Positions 40,472-44,067 of a stretch of DNA of 44,067 nt are shown here, one piece after another (positions within the stretch are counted from its first letter, which is position 1; each line of letters starts with the position of its first letter). The notes under the pieces were generated by a model that did not search any database, was not told where the DNA came from, and worked only from the letters and a program-made list of their open reading frames with translations. Position numbers and translations under genes: made by a program. This stretch comes from Chloroflexota bacterium (GTDB lineage Bacteria > Chloroflexota > Limnocylindria > P2-11E): contig VBEU01000162.1 of the NCBI GenBank assembly GCA_005883775.1, forward strand, positions 1-44,067, read 5' to 3'.

Positions 40472-41658
40472 TGCCAGTACTCGAAGCGCGTGATCGCGAT
40501 CGTTGCATAGATGTTTACAGCGAGCGAAAGAACGATCGCGAGGATAAAGATGATCGTCGGCCGGCGCCGCCAGATCCCGCGGAACAGGCCGTCGCCGGCG
40601 AGCGCGAGCGCGATGAGGAACGGCTGCGCGTCGATGCTGAAGCGGTACCCGAACTGCTGGAATCCGACGGTGCCGTGGAAGAGATCGGGCAGAAGCGCAA
40701 GGAGCGCCGCCAGCGCGGTCGCGGCAACGACGATGTCACGGCGGATCTCGCGAAGCGCGAGGAAGATCCAAACGAACGCCGGCGTGGTCAGAAACAGACT
40801 CATCCCGATGAAGTGCGGACGGAGAAAGAATGGCGTTCCGGGAACAAAGTCTGGCGGCTCGAGGAAGATCGCTTTGAGGTGCCGTAGCAGGTAGAGCGGC
40901 GAGAAGAGCCCGTGGTTGAAGAAAACGTCGCCCTGGGTGAGCTGCGCGTAGCCGTCATCGAGCGGCGTCCCCCACCGCAAGAGGTTGTAACCGACATAGA
41001 GAAGGGCGAGGGGCACGCCGCCGGCGATGACCCCGCCGAGGGAGCGCCTGTAGCCCGTTCCGGCCCGGCGCGCGCACAGCAGCGCGAGGGCCGGGGCGGC
41101 GAGCGCGACCGGCAGACGGGCGAGCGCGGAGATGCCGACCAACGCGCCCACCGCGACCGCGCTGCCGCCGCGCGCCGCGACGGCGAAGGCCAGGGCTAAG
41201 AAGAGCATCGACGCCGAGTGCGCCGCGAACCAGGCGCGGCCGTCGACACTCGAGAAGAGAAGCGTCGTTCCGAACGCCGAGAGGAGCGCGCCCGCGAGCG
41301 CGTACGTTCGCGGCGTTCCGTACGCGCGCAGCCCGTAGTAGAGGACTCCGGCGGACGCGCCACCGGCGATCCGCGACGCGACGACCTGCGCGACGGCCGT
41401 GGGAAAGAACGGCGCGAGCGGAAGCGAGAGGATCGCGGGGAGCGGCGGATAGACGACGCAGTAACGACCGTCGCCGCAGGGGAGGAGCTCGTTCAGCCAG
41501 GACGGCGCCTCGGTCAGCCACCAGCGGCCGTGGAGGAACGCGTCCGCGAGCCGGCCGTAATAGTCGTAGTCGGTGGCGAGCCCGATGCCGGCGCCCGCAT
41601 AGACAGCCGCCGCGACCACACCGATCCATATCGCGGCTGTTCGGTCCGACACGGTCAT
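40468..41658 (-). CDS. Multi-span GT-C-like membrane glycosyltransferase
   Basis: A 396-residue protein with about ten hydrophobic segments. An acidic pair in the first loop (GLATDYDYYGRLADAFLHGRWW) and YPPLPAILSLPLAPFF resemble GT-C enzymes that use polyprenyl-phosphate sugars, but I cannot assign a subfamily. A periplasmic loop has two cysteines (LLPCGDGRYCVVYPP), a possible disulfide. Its stop overlaps the fused PMT gene start (ATGA). Divergent from the GT2 gene, 30 bases apart. Confidence 0.72.
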   Translation of the reverse strand: MTVSDRTAAIWIGVVAAAVYAGAGIGLATDYDYYGRLADAFLHGRWWLTEAPSWLNELLPCGDGRYCVVYPPLPAILSLPLAPFFPTAVAQVVASRIAGGASAGVLYYGLRAYGTPRTYALAGALLSAFGTTLLFSSVDGRAWFAAHSASMLFLALAFAVAARGGSAVAVGALVGISALARLPVALAAPALALLCARRAGTGYRRSLGGVIAGGVPLALLYVGYNLLRWGTPLDDGYAQLTQGDVFFNHGLFSPLYLLRHLKAIFLEPPDFVPGTPFFLRPHFIGMSLFLTTPAFVWIFLALREIRRDIVVAATALAALLALLPDLFHGTVGFQQFGYRFSIDAQPFLIALALAGDGLFRGIWRRRPTIIFILAIVLSLAVNIYATIAITRFEYWQ

Positions 41659-41669
41659 TCGCTATGAAC

Positions 41670-41679
41670 ACGCTAACCT
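41670..41679. promoter_or_regulatory. Overlapping divergent -10 elements
   Basis: In the 30-base gap between the GT-C gene and the GT2 gene, TAGCGT on the minus strand (41670-41675, 11 bases before ATG 41658) overlaps TAACCT on the plus strand (41674-41679, 9 bases before GTG 41689). If both are used, the two transcripts would compete for one polymerase site. Confidence 0.35.
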
Positions 41680-41688
41680 TGGCCGTCA

Positions 41689-42411
41689 GTGCCCGCACGG
41701 CTCGACGGCCTCTCCTTCTTCTTCCCCGCACTGAACGAAGAGGACAACGTGGCGCCGATCGTGGAAGAGGCCGTCGCCGTCTTGCCACGTTTCGCCGACG
41801 ACATCGAGATCACCGTCGTCGACGACGGGAGCACCGACCGCACCGGCGGGATCGCCGACGAGCTGGCCACGAAGGATCCACACGTCCGGGTGATCCATCA
41901 CGGCACCCGCCGCGGCTACGGGGGCGCAGTCCGCTCGGGCCTGCGCGCCGCCACCAAGAACTGGATCTTCTTCACCGACGGCGACCGACAGTTCGCGCTC
42001 GAAGACCTGGGGCTGCTCGTCGCGGCGAGCGACGGGGTGGACGCCGTCGTGGGCTTCCGGAAAAAGCGGGCCGACCCGGCGCGACGGCTCTTCGTCGCCT
42101 GGGTCTACAACCGCCTCATCCGGCTCCTCTTCGGCGGTGGCTGGCGCGACGTCGACTGCGCGTTCAAGCTGTTTCGACGAGAGGTGTTCGAGCGGGTGCC
42201 GCTCGAACGGGTTCACTCAGAGGGCGCGTTCTTTTCGCCAGAGCTGCTCATCACCATGCGCCGGGCGGGGGTCCGCGTGCGTCAAGTCGGCGTGCGGCAC
42301 TTCCCGCGCACGGCTCACGAGCCCAAGGGCGCGTCACCGCGGGTGATCGTCCGCGCGATCCGTGACCTCATTCGGCTACGCATCCGGCTCTGGCTCAGTC
42401 CCGCCGGCTAG
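41689..42411 (+). CDS. GT2 glycosyltransferase, dolichyl/polyprenyl-phosphate mannose synthase-like
   Basis: A 240-residue GT-A enzyme without membrane helices. Visible: FFFPALNEEDNVAPIVEEA, VVDDGSTDRTGGIA, RRGYGGAVRSGL, FFTDGDRQFALEDL (D-x-D metal site), VYNRLIRLLFGG, DVDCAFKLFRREVFE and FSPELLITMRRAG. These are the marks of DPM1-like enzymes that transfer a sugar from a nucleotide donor to a polyprenyl phosphate. The divergent PMT/GT-C enzymes need such donors. GTG start at 41689. Shares a CTAG stop with lysA. Confidence 0.87.
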   Translation: MPARLDGLSFFFPALNEEDNVAPIVEEAVAVLPRFADDIEITVVDDGSTDRTGGIADELATKDPHVRVIHHGTRRGYGGAVRSGLRAATKNWIFFTDGDRQFALEDLGLLVAASDGVDAVVGFRKKRADPARRLFVAWVYNRLIRLLFGGGWRDVDCAFKLFRREVFERVPLERVHSEGAFFSPELLITMRRAGVRVRQVGVRHFPRTAHEPKGASPRVIVRAIRDLIRLRIRLWLSPAG

Positions 42412-43706
42412 CGGCGCTCGAGACGCCAGATGTCCGCGAGGGTCTCACGTTCGCGGATCACGCGCGCCTGGCCCTCATCGAGAAGGACCACCGCGGGCCG
42501 CGGGGTCTGGTTGTAGTTCGACGACATCGCGACGCTGTACGCACCCGCGGCCGGGATCGCGAGGATGTCCCCCGATCGTGCTGTCGGCAGACGCACCGAG
42601 CGAATGAGCAGGTCACCGGACTCGCAGTACCGGCCGGCGACGGCGACCTCTTCGGCCGCCTTCTCGCCCGCGCGCGCGGCCAGCACGGCGCTGTACTCGG
42701 CACCGTAGAGCGCGGGGCGGATGTTGTCACCCATCCCGCCATCGACGGCGACGAACGTCCGCACGTCCGGCACGCGTTTGGTCCCGACGACGCGATACAG
42801 CGCGACGGCAGCCCGTCCTACGAGCCCGCGGCCGGGCTCGACGTAGATCGTCGCGCCCCGAAGCGCGCGATCCTTCCGCACCGGTTGCGTCACGGCCCGC
42901 GCGTAATCATCGAGCTCGGGTGCCTCCTCGCTGGCGCGAAGACGGACCGCGACGCCCCCTCCCATTCCCAGTTCGGTGATAGGCGCGCCGGTGTCCGCGC
43001 GCACCTCGTTCGCGAAGGCCACGAGAGCGCGCGCGAGCTCACCGTAGGGCCGCGCGTCGCGGACCTGGGCGCCGAGGTGCGCGTGGATGCCGACGAGGGT
43101 GAGGCCCTTCGTGCGCGCGATCTCGCGCGCCTGGGCGAGGGCTTCGCCGGTGCTGATCGGCGCGCCGAACTTGCTATCGATCGTTCCGGTGACGAGGTGC
43201 GGATGCGTGTCCACCTCGATTCCAGGCGCGACGCGCAGCCACACCGCCTGCGGCCGGCGCCGGCCATGCGTCAGCCGCGCGAGCCGCTCGATGTCGTGGG
43301 CGCCATCGACGACGAACCGCCCGACCCGCGCCTCGAGGGCGCCGGCGACCTCGTCGTCCGGTTTCGCGTTGCCGTGCAGCTCCATCCGCGATAGCGGGAA
43401 CCCGGCCCGCCGCGCCGCCTGAAGCTCTCCCAAGGACGCGACGCTTGCGTCGATGCCCTCACGTGCGATGACCCCACCGACCCCGATCAGCGCGCAGGCC
43501 TTGACGGAGTACGCCACTCGGACCGGTCGGTGGCGAAAGAAAGCGTCGACGTACTCCCGCAAGCTCGACCGGATCGTCTCGGCGTCGTAGACGTAGAGCG
43601 GCGTGCCGTAACGGTCGGCGAGCGCCGCAAGATCGTGCGTCCGGATGCGGACGTGTCCGTCGCGGCCGACGACGGTACCGAGGGGCCAGATCGCGGGCTC
43701 GATCAC
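42408..43706 (-). CDS. lysA: Diaminopimelate decarboxylase
   Basis: PLP enzyme making L-lysine from meso-diaminopimelate, 432 residues. Visible: YGTPLYVYDAETIR, AYSVKA (PLP lysine 69), ELHGNAKPDDEV, FVVDGAHDIERL, VRVAPGIE-type WLRVAPGIEVDTH, SKFGAPIS, GIHAHLGAQV, EPGRGLVG, VDGGMGDNIRPALYGAEY, RYCESGD (catalytic Cys) and GAYSVAMSSNYN. GTG start 4 bases after the DUF151 stop. Confidence 0.93.
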   Translation of the reverse strand: MIEPAIWPLGTVVGRDGHVRIRTHDLAALADRYGTPLYVYDAETIRSSLREYVDAFFRHRPVRVAYSVKACALIGVGGVIAREGIDASVASLGELQAARRAGFPLSRMELHGNAKPDDEVAGALEARVGRFVVDGAHDIERLARLTHGRRRPQAVWLRVAPGIEVDTHPHLVTGTIDSKFGAPISTGEALAQAREIARTKGLTLVGIHAHLGAQVRDARPYGELARALVAFANEVRADTGAPITELGMGGGVAVRLRASEEAPELDDYARAVTQPVRKDRALRGATIYVEPGRGLVGRAAVALYRVVGTKRVPDVRTFVAVDGGMGDNIRPALYGAEYSAVLAARAGEKAAEEVAVAGRYCESGDLLIRSVRLPTARSGDILAIPAAGAYSVAMSSNYNQTPRPAVVLLDEGQARVIRERETLADIWRLERR

Positions 43707-43710
43707 GCCC

Positions 43711-44067
43711 TCAGGAGTTCTGTTGCGGGTCGTCTGGCAACGACTCGATGAACTCCTTGAACACCGAGAGCTCGTTGTCGTCGCTTGACTCGGCGGTGAT
43801 GGCCGATCGATCGAGGACCGTCTCGCTCACGAGGATGCGCGCGGAGCAGCGGACCGCCAGAGCGATCGCGTCGGATGGGCGGCAGTCGACCTCGATCTCG
43901 CGGTCGGCGATCTGGAGGAACACGCTTCCGTGGAAGACACCGCCGCCGGCCTCGTCGGCGACCAGGTCCTTTACCACCACACGAGTGATCTCGGCGCCGA
44001 TCTTCGTGAGCATGTCGACGATGAGGTCGTGGGTGAGCGGACGCTCGCTGGTGATCCCGGCGATCCG
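43711..44067 (-). CDS. Bifunctional nuclease-family protein (DUF151), C-terminal part (5' truncated by window)
   Basis: The frame is open to the right edge: residues before the ATG at 44013 read RIAGITSERPLTHDLIVD, which is family sequence, so the gene starts outside. Further marks: ITRVVVKDLVADEAGGGVFHGSVFLQ, VDCRPSDAIALAVR and ILVSETVLD. The family is named for combined DNase/RNase activity reported for a plant/bacterial member; the cellular role in bacteria is unsettled. Acidic C-terminal tail (SLPDDPQQNS). Probably an operon with lysA. Confidence 0.88.
   Translation of the reverse strand, partial: RIAGITSERPLTHDLIVDMLTKIGAEITRVVVKDLVADEAGGGVFHGSVFLQIADREIEVDCRPSDAIALAVRCSARILVSETVLDRSAITAESSDDNELSVFKEFIESLPDDPQQNS

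Noticed and set aside
1..44067. CRISPR arrays, insertion sequences, prophage, integrases, att sites or rRNA
   Set aside because: No regularly spaced repeats, transposase, integrase or phage genes, and no rRNA sequence were seen on either strand; only one tRNA was found.

Overview
The window is a gene-dense, high-GC stretch of a bacterial chromosome with almost no intergenic DNA, many 1-8 base start/stop overlaps and no sign of phage, plasmid, insertion sequence or CRISPR. The gene set combines traits common in Actinobacteria (inositol-1-phosphate synthase, a phosphatidylinositol-phosphate-synthase-like enzyme, a PimA-like mannosyltransferase, OpcA, a PASTA kinase with a PP2C phosphatase) with a RicT/PSP1 protein, LemA/HtpX and TatC standing alone. 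My best guess is Chloroflexota or a neighbouring terrabacterial lineage, probably a metagenome-assembled genome. This is inference from gene content; I could not search databases.

Layout. 1-556: 3' end of an ArsM-type arsenite methyltransferase, translationally coupled to a 25-residue peptide with four CC pairs. 581-4060: holB and ricT on the plus strand, then a DinB-like protein and a polyprenyl diphosphate synthase on the minus strand. 4094-6357: a class A penicillin-binding protein gene that has lost its KTG region and reading frame. 6415-8353: a divergent pair around a perfect palindrome (membrane protein / AAA ATPase plus a 62-residue partner). 8395-10890: GlsB-like protein with a hairpin over its ribosome binding site, tRNA-Arg(CCG), tatC and rarA. 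10961-16665: one operon (ArsR regulator, CDP-alcohol phosphatidyltransferase, Ino1, two acyltransferases, PHP phosphoesterase, PimA-like glycosyltransferase) that looks like a complete early phosphatidylinositol-mannoside-type glycolipid pathway. 16683-20264: binding protein and two permeases of a peptide-type ABC transporter, without ATPases.

20261-31175 is a long minus-strand run: membrane protein, transketolase, secreted propeller protein, gluconokinase, broken lemA, htpX, propeller protein, CoA-transferase, broken enoyl-CoA hydratase and small membrane proteins. 31230-36891 is the divergent plus-strand run gnd, zwf, opcA, Ser/Thr kinase, PP2C phosphatase. With transketolase and gluconokinase it forms a pentose-phosphate/gluconate block. 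36863-42411 holds a 1202-residue membrane glycosyltransferase with a propeller inserted in its PMT half, a second GT-C-like enzyme and a divergent GT2 that probably charges a polyprenyl-phosphate donor. lysA and the 3' end of a DUF151 bifunctional-nuclease gene close the window.

Points most worth attention: the Cys-rich peptide behind arsM; the inositol-glycolipid operon, with the PHP protein as a candidate for a missing phosphatase; the PMT/propeller fusion; four internal deletions in three minus-strand genes; a recurring -10/start arrangement implying leaderless mRNAs; probable CTG starts; and convergent genes that share CTAG as both stop codons.
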